In this document: one piece after another, positions 25,063 to 33,517 of the stretch
How positions within the stretch are numbered: position 1 is the first letter of the stretch
Layout of the letters: every line of letters begins with the position of its first letter
Assembly (NCBI RefSeq): GCF_014282275.1
Contig: NZ_VFIA01000004.1
Span: 186,001-250,000, forward strand
Reading direction: 5' to 3'
Origin: Spirosoma utsteinense
GTDB lineage: Bacteria; Bacteroidota; Bacteroidia; Cytophagales; Spirosomataceae
DNA length: 64,000 nt
Position numbers and translations under genes: made by a program
The notes under the pieces: generated by a model
What the model was told of the DNA's origin: nothing
What the model saw: the letters and a program-made list of their open reading frames with translations, nothing else
Database searches by the model: none

Positions 25063-26424
25063 ACCCTCGATCCAGACCGTTTTCACGTTCACGAATTCTT
25101 TCATACCAATTTCCGATAACTCCCGGCCGAAGCCGGAGTTTTTGATACCGCCAAACGGTACCCGCGCATCGGAACGCATCAACCCGTTCACAAACACCGA
25201 CCCCGCCTGTATCTGTCGTGCCAGCCGGTCGGCCCTGTCCAGATCCTTGGTCCATAAAGCCGACCCAAGGCCAAAGTCCGATTGGTTGGCCAGCCGGATG
25301 GCGTCGGCTGCGTCCTTTGCTTCGATCAGGGCGGCTATTGGGCCGAACGTCTCCTCATCGAAAGCCGCCATGCCCGGCTTCACCCGGTCGAGCAGCATCG
25401 GTTGTACGTTACAGCCGTTACGCAGCACAGGCCCCGTTAGCGATTTCGCACCGTTCGCTACCGATTCGTCAAACTGACGTTCGATGGCGTCGGCGAGGTC
25501 GGGACGGGCCATAGGGCCCATCGTTGTGGTATCATCCATTGGGTCGCCCTGGTTTATCTGTCGGATATGATGCAGGACCAGTTCGGTAAACTGCTTTTTG
25601 ACCGACTTCTCCACAATGAACCGCTTGGCCGCAATGCAGCTTTGTCCGGCATTCTGCATCCGGGATTTCACGGCCGTTTCAGCCGCACGTTCCAGATCGG
25701 CGTCGGCCAGAACGATCAGCGCATCCGAGCCACCCAGCTCCAGCACCGATTTCTTGATGGCCCGCCCGGCAATGCCCGCTACCGACGATCCCGCCCGCCC
25801 GCTGCCCGTGAGCGTAACGGCCCGCACCCGTTTGTCGTCCAGGATACGCTCGACCGGCGCTACATCGATAAGTAATGACTGGAAGACCCCGCCAGGCAGG
25901 CCGCATTGCCGGAAAACATCTTCGATGGCCACCGCACAGCCGAATACGTTGGGGGCGTGTTTGAGCAGGCCAACGTTACCCGCCAGCAGCCCCGGAATGG
26001 CAAACCGGAACACCTGCCAGAATGGAAAATTCCAGGGCATGATCGCCAGCACCGGCCCCAGGGGCTGATGGGTGACAAAAGCGCGGTTATGTTGATCGAT
26101 ATCGATCGATTGATCGGCCAGGAACATGTCGGCATGGTCGGCGTAGTAGGTACAGCTTGTGGCACATTTCTCTACTTCGGCCGCGCCTTCTTTGCGGGTC
26201 TTGCCCATCTCCGCCGTGATCAGATCACCGAGCGATCCCTTGTGATCGGAGAGGTATTGGCCAACGCGACGCAGGTAGCCAACCCGTTCTGCCAATGATA
26301 GTGCAGACCAGTCGGTAAAGGCCCGGTCTGCCTGTTTCAGTTTACGCTCCAGGGCTGCGGCACTGTCGGCGCGGTAGGATTTCAGCCTTTGCTGGCTGTA
26401 GGGGTTAATGGACTGGAAGGTCAT
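25060..26424 (-). CDS. NAD(P)-dependent aldehyde dehydrogenase, succinate-semialdehyde type
   Basis: A 454-residue aldehyde dehydrogenase. The ATG at 26424 (MTFQSINPYSQQ) matches the usual N-terminus and is preferred over 26454. Signatures: LAIMPWNFPFWQVFRF, VTLTGSGRAGSSVAG (cofactor loop), VLELGGSDALIVL (catalytic Glu), MQNAGQSCIAAKRF (catalytic Cys) and DEETFGPIAAL. The length and LGPVLAIMPWNFPFWQ place it in the short GabD/YneI-like succinate-semialdehyde group, which oxidises the semialdehyde to succinate. No GABA transaminase is nearby. Substrate by similarity only. Confidence 0.85.
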   Translation of the reverse strand: MTFQSINPYSQQRLKSYRADSAAALERKLKQADRAFTDWSALSLAERVGYLRRVGQYLSDHKGSLGDLITAEMGKTRKEGAAEVEKCATSCTYYADHADMFLADQSIDIDQHNRAFVTHQPLGPVLAIMPWNFPFWQVFRFAIPGLLAGNVGLLKHAPNVFGCAVAIEDVFRQCGLPGGVFQSLLIDVAPVERILDDKRVRAVTLTGSGRAGSSVAGIAGRAIKKSVLELGGSDALIVLADADLERAAETAVKSRMQNAGQSCIAAKRFIVEKSVKKQFTELVLHHIRQINQGDPMDDTTTMGPMARPDLADAIERQFDESVANGAKSLTGPVLRNGCNVQPMLLDRVKPGMAAFDEETFGPIAALIEAKDAADAIRLANQSDFGLGSALWTKDLDRADRLARQIQAGSVFVNGLMRSDARVPFGGIKNSGFGRELSEIGMKEFVNVKTVWIEG

Positions 26425-26532
26425 GTTACACTGGGTGACGGTTTCGGCGGGCAAGCCCGGTAATCATCCAATGGCTAAACAACGGCGCGCGCTTTTAGTG
26501 AGCCGACACGTAAAAAAAGTCACTGCCGGGTA

Positions 26533-27033
26533 TCAGGGCTGAGTGGTCTTGTTGTCCAGTTCTTCTTTTTCCAGGGCGTCGGCCAGTATACGGAGCGAAT
26601 CCAGCGTTTCTTCAAACCGTTTTTCACCAATAATGTCGGCCAATTTGACATGGGCTTCATTCATACATTCACTAACGGCATAGAGTAATTGAAAGCCGCG
26701 CTCGTTCATAAAGATTCGGTTCGAGCGGGAGTCGGTTTCGCTTTTCTCGGTATGTATGTACCCTTCCGATTCGAGCAAACTGACCGTTTTGCTCATCATC
26801 TGCTTGGTAACGCAGGCCCTTTTCGCCAGCTCGTTATTCGTTATGCCTTTCTCTTCGATATTGGCCAGAAACGCCAGGTAGCTGGTTTTGAAATCGGTAA
26901 ATCCCATCTGGTGCAGACGAGGCTCCATGAAGTTATCCATGTAGCGTTTTAGCCGCCAGACCAACCGGCCAATAGACCGTCCCCGCAGTTCCCGTAACTG
27001 GTCGAAATCAACGATTTTTTTGTCTGTTTCCAT
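26533..27033 (-). CDS. MarR-family transcriptional regulator
   Basis: A 166-residue winged-HTH regulator. The ATG at 27033 (METDKKIVDFDQLRELRGR) is chosen because the longer frame to 27120 would code through the operator. Family core: FKTSYLAFLANIEEKGITNN, ELAKRACVTKQMMSKTVSLLE (recognition helix) and IHTEKSETDSRSNRIFMNERG (wing). It is divergent from the emrA-emrB-tolC-like operon at 27257. Two direct repeats, TATAGTCAACT at 27091 and 27112, lie in the gap and overlap the operon promoter, so it should repress that operon and itself, released by a ligand. Confidence 0.88.
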   Translation of the reverse strand: METDKKIVDFDQLRELRGRSIGRLVWRLKRYMDNFMEPRLHQMGFTDFKTSYLAFLANIEEKGITNNELAKRACVTKQMMSKTVSLLESEGYIHTEKSETDSRSNRIFMNERGFQLLYAVSECMNEAHVKLADIIGEKRFEETLDSLRILADALEKEELDNKTTQP

Positions 27034-27090
27034 GGCTATTCCGCAAAGTAAACCAGTCGGTATTAATTCACGATTAATTAACATGACAAA

Positions 27091-27122
27091 TATAGTCAAC
27101 TGACTTGACTTTATAGTCAACT
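27091..27122. promoter_or_regulatory. Probable MarR operator, two direct repeats
   Basis: TATAGTCAACT occurs at 27091-27101 and 27112-27122, 21 bases apart and so on the same face of the helix, two turns away. The second copy falls in the spacer of the promoter at 27105-27135. Confidence 0.65.
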
Positions 27123-27135
27123 TGGTTTACTTTTG
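27105..27135 (+). promoter_or_regulatory. Promoter of the efflux operon
   Basis: TTG at 27105-27107 (-33) and TACTTTTG at 27128-27135 (-7, TAnnTTTG) with a 20-base spacer. The predicted start lies about 115 bases upstream of the ATG at 27257. Confidence 0.65.
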
Positions 27136-27256
27136 TTGTCCCAATACACAAAAGCTGTCGCTGATTATCAACCGATCGGGCTGCCTGTGAGCGAGGGAAG
27201 GCAGTTTCAGTTGAATACCAGATCTGCACAAAACATTTAGTCAACCAACTCCTATT

Positions 27257-28363
27257 ATGGCAACGGATACGTATACTCCGACCGAAGAAAAAAGTGCATT
27301 AAAGACATACTTGCCCCGTATCATCATTGCGCTTGTCGTATTGGTCGGTGGCTATTTCGCCTTTCAGGCATACCAGCACAGCCAGCACTACGAATCGACC
27401 GACAATGCCCAGATCGAGGGCAATTCTGCGCCCGTACTGGCCCGCGTAGCTGGTTACGTGCAGGCTGTTAACGTCGATGATTACGCAACGGTTAAACGCG
27501 GTCAGCCACTGGTTACCATCGACCCGCAGGAGTACGATGTAGCCCTGGCGCAGGTCGAGGCCGACTACCAGCAGTCGGTAGCTGATCTGGCCACAGCCCA
27601 GGCCGATCTGGCCACAGCCCAGGCTACGGCGCGCAACGTGATACAGAATGCCCGTGTCGCTCAGTCGACGGCGCAGGTGCAGGCCTCCCGTCGTGACAAA
27701 GCCCGCCAGGACCTGCAGCGCGACCAGAACCTGTACAAGGAGCAGTCGCTGACGCGTAAGCAGCTCGAAGACACGCAGAATAACGTGGAGGTGCAGGGGC
27801 GTCAGTATGAAGCCAATGTCGAACAGATTACGCTGGCCAAAACGTCGCAGGGTGTGGCGCAGGCTGGTATTGCCAGAGCACAGGCCAATATCCAGAAGAT
27901 TCGGGCCGTGCTGAACGTGAAGCAGGCAGCTATCGACAATGCCAAACTGCGGCAGGGCTACGCCCGGCTTACGGCTCCGATTGCGGGTAAAATCGGTCGG
28001 AAGAACGTCGTCGTCGGGCAGTATGTGCAGCCGGGTCAGAACCTGTTCACGATCGTGGCCGACTCTACCTTCTGGGTTGTAGCGAACTTCAAGGAAACGC
28101 AGCTGGAAAAAATGAAGCTTGGGCAGGAAGTTGCGGTTAAACTCGATGCTTACCCTGATCTTGCCATAAAAGGCCGCATTGCCTCACTGTCGGAGGCTAC
28201 AGGTGCCCGCTTCGCGCTGCTGCCGCCAGATAATTCATCGGGTAACTTCGTGAAGGTAACGCAACGGGTGCCGGTGAAAATCGAGATCATCAACCCGCAG
28301 AACTATAAAAATCAGCTTCGGGCCGGATTAAGCGTAGAGGCTGAAGTGCGGGTAACCGACTAA
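27257..28363 (+). CDS. emrA: HlyD/EmrA-type periplasmic adaptor of multidrug efflux
   Basis: A 368-residue membrane-fusion protein. One inner-membrane helix at about residues 18-40 (YLPRIIIALVVLVGGYFAF), then the biotinyl-lipoyl half motif STDNAQIEGNSAPVLARVAG, a long coiled-coil hairpin at about 95-215 (EADYQQSVADLATAQADL), the second lipoyl half YARLTAPIAGKIGRKNVVVG, and the beta-barrel domain. It bridges the inner-membrane pump and the outer-membrane TolC channel. First gene of the emrA-emrB-tolC operon, two bases from emrB, controlled by the divergent MarR gene. Confidence 0.92.
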   Translation: MATDTYTPTEEKSALKTYLPRIIIALVVLVGGYFAFQAYQHSQHYESTDNAQIEGNSAPVLARVAGYVQAVNVDDYATVKRGQPLVTIDPQEYDVALAQVEADYQQSVADLATAQADLATAQATARNVIQNARVAQSTAQVQASRRDKARQDLQRDQNLYKEQSLTRKQLEDTQNNVEVQGRQYEANVEQITLAKTSQGVAQAGIARAQANIQKIRAVLNVKQAAIDNAKLRQGYARLTAPIAGKIGRKNVVVGQYVQPGQNLFTIVADSTFWVVANFKETQLEKMKLGQEVAVKLDAYPDLAIKGRIASLSEATGARFALLPPDNSSGNFVKVTQRVPVKIEIINPQNYKNQLRAGLSVEAEVRVTD

Positions 28364-28365
28364 CC

Positions 28366-29946
28366 ATGAATCAACCAACGGGTTTTCGCCGGTGGATTGT
28401 GGTGATCACGGCCATCTCGGCGGCCATCATCGAACTGATCGATATCTCGATCGTGAACGTAGGCCTGACCGATATTGCCGGTAACCTTGGCGTCACCATC
28501 GAAGACGTATCATGGGTGGTAACGGCTTATGCCGTTGCCAACGTGATCGTTATTCCGATGACGAGTTTTTTACAGGGCTATTTTGGCCGGAAAAACTACT
28601 ACATCGCATCCATCATTCTGTTTACCGTTGCGTCGTACGGTTGTGGTCTGGCCGACAATCTGTGGATGCTGGTTGCCTTCCGGTTCCTGCAGGGCATTGG
28701 CGGGGGCGCTCTGCTATCGACTTCGCAGGGGCTTATGTACGACGCCTTTCCACCGTCGCAGCGGGCTGTTGCGTCGGCCCTGTTCGGGATGGGTATCGTG
28801 CTGGGTCCTACGCTCGGCCCTACACTGGGTGGCTACATCATCGACAATTACCACTGGAGCTGGATGTTTTACATCAACGTGCCAATTGGTATTCTGGCGG
28901 TTTTCCTGAGTCTGGCGTTCATCGACAAAAAAGAAGAAGAACTCAATATCAATCGAAGTGCGATCAAAGTCGATACGTTCGGTATTCTGTTGCTGGCAGT
29001 GGGTATTGGCTGTCTGCAATATGTGCTGGAGCGGGGCGAGGCCGACGACTGGTTCGACAGTTCGCTCATTCGCTGGCTAACGATCGCTACAGTCATATCC
29101 CTGCCCTTGTTTGTGTGGTGGGAACTACGGGGTACCCGGTCGCCGGTCGTGGATCTGCGAACGCTCAAGAACCGCAATCTGGTGGTCGGTTCCCTGCTGA
29201 TTGTGGTAGTTGGGTACGGACTGTTCACCTCGGTACTGCTCTACCCGCTATTCGCGCAGCGGATCGTAGGCATGACGGCCACCCAGACGGGGAAGCTGCT
29301 GATGCCGGGTGGACTGATTACATTGCCGATGTTTGCCATTACCGGGCGGCTACTGGCCAAAGGGGTCTCACCAAGGCTCATCGTCATCTTCGGCTACATC
29401 GCCTTCGCCACGTTCTGCTTTACGATGTCGACCTATAACGCCGATGCTTCGTCGGGCGACTTTATTTATGCGCTCATTATCCGGGGAATTGGGCTGGCGC
29501 TGGTTAACGTACCGCTCATCAACCAGTCGGTATCCACGCTCGAACCGCGTCAACTGCCTACCGGCATTGCTATTGTCAACATGATGCGGCAACTGGGGGG
29601 CGCGTTTGGCGTTGCCATCACCAACACCTATGTCACCCAGCGGACCGCGCTGCACCGAACCGAACTCGTCTCGAACTTACAGCCCGAGAATCCGGCACTG
29701 ACCGAGCGGCTTACGGCCCTTACGCAGGGGTTGATTGCCAGAGGCATCAATTCGCTCGATGCGGTGCAGGGAGCTTACAAGAACCTCGATCTGATTGTTA
29801 CGCGGCAGGCACTGATGGTTTCCTACCTGGACACGTTCCGGCTGGCGGGCCTGTTCTTCGTTGTTTCTTTTCCGCTGCTGTTTCTGCTAAAAAACAAAAA
29901 AATGGACGCGGCAACGGCCAAAGCGGTTGCTGATGCCGCTCACTAA
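28366..29946 (+). CDS. emrB: DHA2-family MFS drug exporter (EmrB-like)
   Basis: A 526-residue transporter with about 14 predicted membrane helices, the DHA2 layout. Motifs: IIELIDISIVNVGLTDIAGN (helix 1 with the acidic DHA2 position), SWVVTAYAVANVIVIPMTSF, FLQGIGGGALLSTSQGLMYD, and GMGIVLGPTLGPTLGGYII (motif C, antiporter signature). It uses the proton gradient to expel hydrophobic compounds through the adaptor at 27257 and the outer-membrane channel at 30019. Starts two bases after the adaptor stop. Confidence 0.93.
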   Translation: MNQPTGFRRWIVVITAISAAIIELIDISIVNVGLTDIAGNLGVTIEDVSWVVTAYAVANVIVIPMTSFLQGYFGRKNYYIASIILFTVASYGCGLADNLWMLVAFRFLQGIGGGALLSTSQGLMYDAFPPSQRAVASALFGMGIVLGPTLGPTLGGYIIDNYHWSWMFYINVPIGILAVFLSLAFIDKKEEELNINRSAIKVDTFGILLLAVGIGCLQYVLERGEADDWFDSSLIRWLTIATVISLPLFVWWELRGTRSPVVDLRTLKNRNLVVGSLLIVVVGYGLFTSVLLYPLFAQRIVGMTATQTGKLLMPGGLITLPMFAITGRLLAKGVSPRLIVIFGYIAFATFCFTMSTYNADASSGDFIYALIIRGIGLALVNVPLINQSVSTLEPRQLPTGIAIVNMMRQLGGAFGVAITNTYVTQRTALHRTELVSNLQPENPALTERLTALTQGLIARGINSLDAVQGAYKNLDLIVTRQALMVSYLDTFRLAGLFFVVSFPLLFLLKNKKMDAATAKAVADAAH

Positions 29947-30018
29947 CCGGCTGATCGGGAGTAGCACCCGGTCTGCATAACTATCTGACGGGTCAGGCGG
30001 GAGCCGGGCCCAGACAAC

Positions 30019-31359
30019 ATGATGAAACTTTCGCATTCATACTACCTGGCCTTACTCCTGACGGGTTTGACGGTGCAGGCACAAACACAAACGCAGCCAA
30101 CCCAAACGCCCGATGGACTACGGTCGCTGGTGCAACAGGCTGCGGCTTATTACCCGGTTCTCAAACAGCAGCAGGAACAGATACGGGCGGGTGAACTGCG
30201 GGTCGACATTGCACATACGGCGATGCGTCCCACGGTAAATCTGAACGGCAGTTACACGTACATCACCCCTGTTCCCCAGTTTGCGCTATCGCTCAACGGG
30301 GAGGATGTCGTTGCCAAACTGGCCCCGAATAACAGCCTTAATGGTAATGTCTCAGTTGGACAAACGATTTATGACTTCGGGCGCACCGAGGCTGCCGTTC
30401 GGCAGGCGGCCGACAATGTACAGGTGCTGCGCCGTAGTCTGGAGATAAGCCAGCAGAATCTGGCATATCAGGTAGCGACAGTCTACTACGGCATTGGGTT
30501 TCTGCAACGTGGTCTGTCGGTTCAGGACTCGGTTATCAAGACGGCCAGCGCCAACGTACGGCTGCTGACGACACGGCTACAGAATGGCGATGCCCTCGAA
30601 TACGATGTGCTGACACAGGCGGTTCGGGTTAAAACAGCGCAGAATCGACGGATAGAAATCCAGAATCAGCTGGAGCGGCAGCTGGCCACGCTGACATTCC
30701 TGACGGGGAATCCCAGTCCGGATATCAGCCAGGCTGTAGATCAGTTCAGCCAGCGCGCAACGGGTAACGCGGTGACGCAGCCATATAACCTCGACGGTGA
30801 TCTGGCACCGGTTCTGGCGGGCAACAAAGAGGTGCAGCTGGCTCAGGACCGGGTCCGGGCGGCCGAAACGGATATTCTGGTGAATGACAAGGCGGGCAGA
30901 CCCAACATTGGCTTTAGCGGGAATGCCGGTTATAAGAATGGCTATCCGCTCAATGTCGACCAGTTGCGGGCCAACATGGCGGCTGGAGTTGGTATTGTCG
31001 TGCCGCTTTATGCAGGCAAACGTTACCAGTTGCAGAACCAGGTTGCGCAGATGAACCTGAACGCCAGCCGGTATGCCGTTGAAACGGCCAACGCGCAGCT
31101 TCGGCAGAGTATCGCCCAGCTAAACGCCGATATCCGCAGCAACCAGACACGCCTGACCAATCTGGAAACACAGGTGTTGCAAGCCCGTAAAGCGCTCCAG
31201 ATCGCTAACGCCCGGCTCCGTAACGGCGTCATCACCAACGTGGAACTGCAAAGTGCCGAAACAGGCGTTGAAGAAGCCGAACTCGGACGACTGAACTTCC
31301 AGTACCAGCTGTTGCTTAATCAATTGGAGTTAAAGCGGTTACAGGGCGAAGGCCTGTAG
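30019..31359 (+). CDS. TolC-family outer-membrane efflux channel
   Basis: A 446-residue protein with a signal peptide (SYYLALLLTGLTVQAQTQ) and two OEP/TolC repeats made of long helices and short barrel strands: RPTVNLNGSYTYITPVPQF, NVSVGQTIYDFGRTEAAV and GVGIVVPLYAGKRYQLQNQV. The C-terminus (LELKRLQGEGL) is typical. It forms the outer-membrane exit duct for the EmrAB-like pump upstream. The gap from emrB is 72 bases, so it probably shares the transcript. A large inverted repeat follows at 31355. Confidence 0.92.
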   Translation: MMKLSHSYYLALLLTGLTVQAQTQTQPTQTPDGLRSLVQQAAAYYPVLKQQQEQIRAGELRVDIAHTAMRPTVNLNGSYTYITPVPQFALSLNGEDVVAKLAPNNSLNGNVSVGQTIYDFGRTEAAVRQAADNVQVLRRSLEISQQNLAYQVATVYYGIGFLQRGLSVQDSVIKTASANVRLLTTRLQNGDALEYDVLTQAVRVKTAQNRRIEIQNQLERQLATLTFLTGNPSPDISQAVDQFSQRATGNAVTQPYNLDGDLAPVLAGNKEVQLAQDRVRAAETDILVNDKAGRPNIGFSGNAGYKNGYPLNVDQLRANMAAGVGIVVPLYAGKRYQLQNQVAQMNLNASRYAVETANAQLRQSIAQLNADIRSNQTRLTNLETQVLQARKALQIANARLRNGVITNVELQSAETGVEEAELGRLNFQYQLLLNQLELKRLQGEGL

Positions 31360-31454
31360 AGACGCAACCCTTCGCGTCTCGGATGCGTCAGCAATTTGTC
31401 TTCTTGATGAAAATTTGCTGACGCATCCGAGACGCAAGGGGTTGCGTCTCTACA
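31355..31454. repeat. Long inverted repeat between convergent genes (GAGACGCAA family)
   Basis: Arms 31355-31397 and 31411-31454 (TGTAGAGACGCAACCC, GGATGCGTCAGCAA and complements) with a short loop. The left arm begins inside the tolC stop region. GACGCGAAGGGTTG at 31460 adds another partial copy, and relatives of the GACGCAA-GGGTTGCGT words occur at 60415-60466. Confidence 0.85.
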
Positions 31455-31477
31455 GATAGACGCGAAGGGTTGTGTTT

Positions 31478-32191
31478 TTATAGCCCTTCCATCGCTACCA
31501 GGGCGTTGCCGCGTAGTACGGGGACAACGTCGTACAGGTCGTGCTGAAGACAGTAGGTAATGTCTTTCTGAATGCCCAGCCGCTGGAGCCGTTTGATGTG
31601 GGATGAGTTCGAGAGGTAGCCTGCCAGGTTGTCTTTGCCCTGTTCGTATAGCCGCCATGCCATAATAGCGCTGTCTTCGGCCATAGCATAGCTATCTTTC
31701 AGGCGGTCGACCAGCGCCCCGGCAAACAGAGTGTCTTCCAGGTTGACACGGCCTTTCCAGCCTGCACACAAGACCATGACGTCGTACCGCTCGGTTTTGA
31801 GGTAACGCACAATGGCTTCCAGATTCAGGAATGACCCGACCAGCACTTTTACCGCCGAACGCGATTTTGTAATAGCCAGTGTACCGTTGGTAGTTGTCAT
31901 CGCTACGTTGGCATCCCGGATTTGTTCATCCATATACGTGAACGGCGAGTTGTCCAGCTCGAATCCGTCGACCCGGCGGGCATTGCGTTCAGCTGCGGCC
32001 AGATAACCACGCTCCTGCCACATCTGACACTCATCGATGGTAGCAACCGGGATAATGGTTTTAACCCCGTAGGCAAAGGCTGTAACCATACAGGAGGTTG
32101 CCCGGAATACGTCGGCAACGACTACAATGGTATTCTCTACAGCGTGTAGATGCAATAAATCAGGGGTAAGACAAACGTCGATTTGTTTCAT
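31478..32191 (-). CDS. comB: 2-phosphosulfolactate phosphatase (ComB family)
   Basis: A 237-residue protein with the ComB layout: MKQIDVCLTPDLLHLH, NTIVVVADVFRATSCMVTAF, GFELDNSPFTYMDEQ, ATTTNGTLAI within VAMTTTNGTLAITKSRSAV, and LCAGWKGRVNLEDTLFAGA. ComB dephosphorylates phosphosulfolactate, a step known from coenzyme M synthesis in methanogens. This organism is not a methanogen, so the product sulfolactate may serve another sulfonate route, or the enzyme may have another substrate. It stands alone, with inverted repeats on both sides (31355 and 32204). Confidence 0.85.
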   Translation of the reverse strand: MKQIDVCLTPDLLHLHAVENTIVVVADVFRATSCMVTAFAYGVKTIIPVATIDECQMWQERGYLAAAERNARRVDGFELDNSPFTYMDEQIRDANVAMTTTNGTLAITKSRSAVKVLVGSFLNLEAIVRYLKTERYDVMVLCAGWKGRVNLEDTLFAGALVDRLKDSYAMAEDSAIMAWRLYEQGKDNLAGYLSNSSHIKRLQRLGIQKDITYCLQHDLYDVVPVLRGNALVAMEGL

Positions 32192-32203
32192 AGAAAGTGA
32201 TGT

Positions 32204-32302
32204 AAGTCATAGTAGTCGTAAGTCGTAGTAGTCGTAAGTACTTGGAACAGGGGGGGGCGTCAGCCCCTTACGACTACTACGACTTACGACTACTACGACT
32301 AC
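32204..32302. repeat. Inverted repeat built of TAGTAGTCGTAAG units
   Basis: Each arm (32204-32238 and 32268-32302) holds two tandem copies of GTAGTAGTCGTAAG or its complement, around a G-rich centre. It lies between comB and gcvT, both on the minus strand, and its right edge touches the gcvT stop. Confidence 0.85.
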
Positions 32303-33393
32303 TTATTGACAAATGGTAATTTAACGACCTGGGCTTTGAGGAGTTTGTCACGAACCTTCACGAACAGGTCGGTGCCGGGCTTGCTGAAGGCGGTAGGTAC
32401 ATACCCCATACCGATGCCCTTGCTGAGCGTGGGCGACTGAGTGCCCGACGTGACCTCTCCCAGTTTCTGGCCGTCGGCATCGGTTAGTTCGTAATGGCCG
32501 CGCGGGATACCCCGGTCGATCATCTCGAAAGCAATGAGTTTGCGCGCGAGTCCCTGCTCTTTTTGCTGTTTGAGTATGTCGGCGTCGATGAAGTCGTGGG
32601 TGAACTTGGTAACCCAGCCCAGACCCGCTTCCAGGGGTGATGTCTCGTCGGTGATGTCGTTGCCGTAGAGGTTATAGCCCATTTCGAGCCGGAGCGTGTC
32701 GCGCGCGCCGAGGCCGATGGGTTTGATGCCGTAGGGGGCTCCGGCTTCCATGATCGCGTTCCAGACACCTTCGGCCTGGTGGTTCGATACATAGATCTCG
32801 AATCCGCCCGCGCCCGTATAGCCCGTTGCCGATACGATTACGTTGGCATAGCCGGCGAAATCGGTTTTCTCGAAGGTGTAGTAACCCATCGAGTCGAGCT
32901 TGGCGGGGGTAAGCGATTCAAGTGCTTTAGCCGCCAGTGGACCCTGCACGGCAAACAGGCACATATCGTCGGAGATGTTGACCAGCGTCAGGTTGGCATC
33001 GGCATCGACGTGCTGGTTGATCCAGTTCCAGTCTTTCTCGATATTCGACGCGTTGACGACGAGCATGTATTCGAGCGGGCTGATGCGGTACACGAGCAGG
33101 TCGTCGACAATGCCGCCCCGCCCATTGGGCAGGTAGCTATATTGTACCTTACCATCGAAGAGGGTACTGGCGTCGTTGGCCGACACGCGCTGGATCAGGG
33201 CCAGGGCGTCTTCCCCTTTGAGGATAAACTCGCCCATGTGCGATACGTCGAAAACGCCAACGCTGTTGCGGACGGTGTTATGCTCATCGAGATCGGATGA
33301 ATAACGAACGGGCATTTCGAAGCCCGCAAATGGCACGATCTTCGCGCCCAGTTGTTGATGAATAAGATGGAGAGGGACTTGCTTTAGCGACAT
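32299..33393 (-). CDS. gcvT: Aminomethyltransferase, glycine cleavage system T protein
   Basis: A 364-residue folate-binding T protein. Blocks: IVPFAGFEMPVRYSSDLDEH, VGVFDVSHMGEF, MLVVNASNIEKDWNWI, LFAVQGPLAAKAL, VSATGYTGAGGFEIYV, GARDTLRLEMGYNLYGND and a C-terminal GCV_T domain with GEVTSGTQSPTL. It transfers the aminomethyl carbon of glycine to tetrahydrofolate, releasing ammonia, in the cytosol. The other glycine cleavage genes (gcvP, gcvH) are not in the window, which is usual for Bacteroidota. Length is normal. Confidence 0.96.
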   Translation of the reverse strand: MSLKQVPLHLIHQQLGAKIVPFAGFEMPVRYSSDLDEHNTVRNSVGVFDVSHMGEFILKGEDALALIQRVSANDASTLFDGKVQYSYLPNGRGGIVDDLLVYRISPLEYMLVVNASNIEKDWNWINQHVDADANLTLVNISDDMCLFAVQGPLAAKALESLTPAKLDSMGYYTFEKTDFAGYANVIVSATGYTGAGGFEIYVSNHQAEGVWNAIMEAGAPYGIKPIGLGARDTLRLEMGYNLYGNDITDETSPLEAGLGWVTKFTHDFIDADILKQQKEQGLARKLIAFEMIDRGIPRGHYELTDADGQKLGEVTSGTQSPTLSKGIGMGYVPTAFSKPGTDLFVKVRDKLLKAQVVKLPFVNK

Positions 33394-33517
33394 CTGCGCG
33401 GGGGTTATCCGGCAAATTTACGAACGTACCACAGACTTCAGTCTGTTTTAACCGGAACGCGGGCAAAAACAGTCTTCACATTATAGCAGGCGCTGGCTCA
33501 AACCGAAGCTTCTGCGG

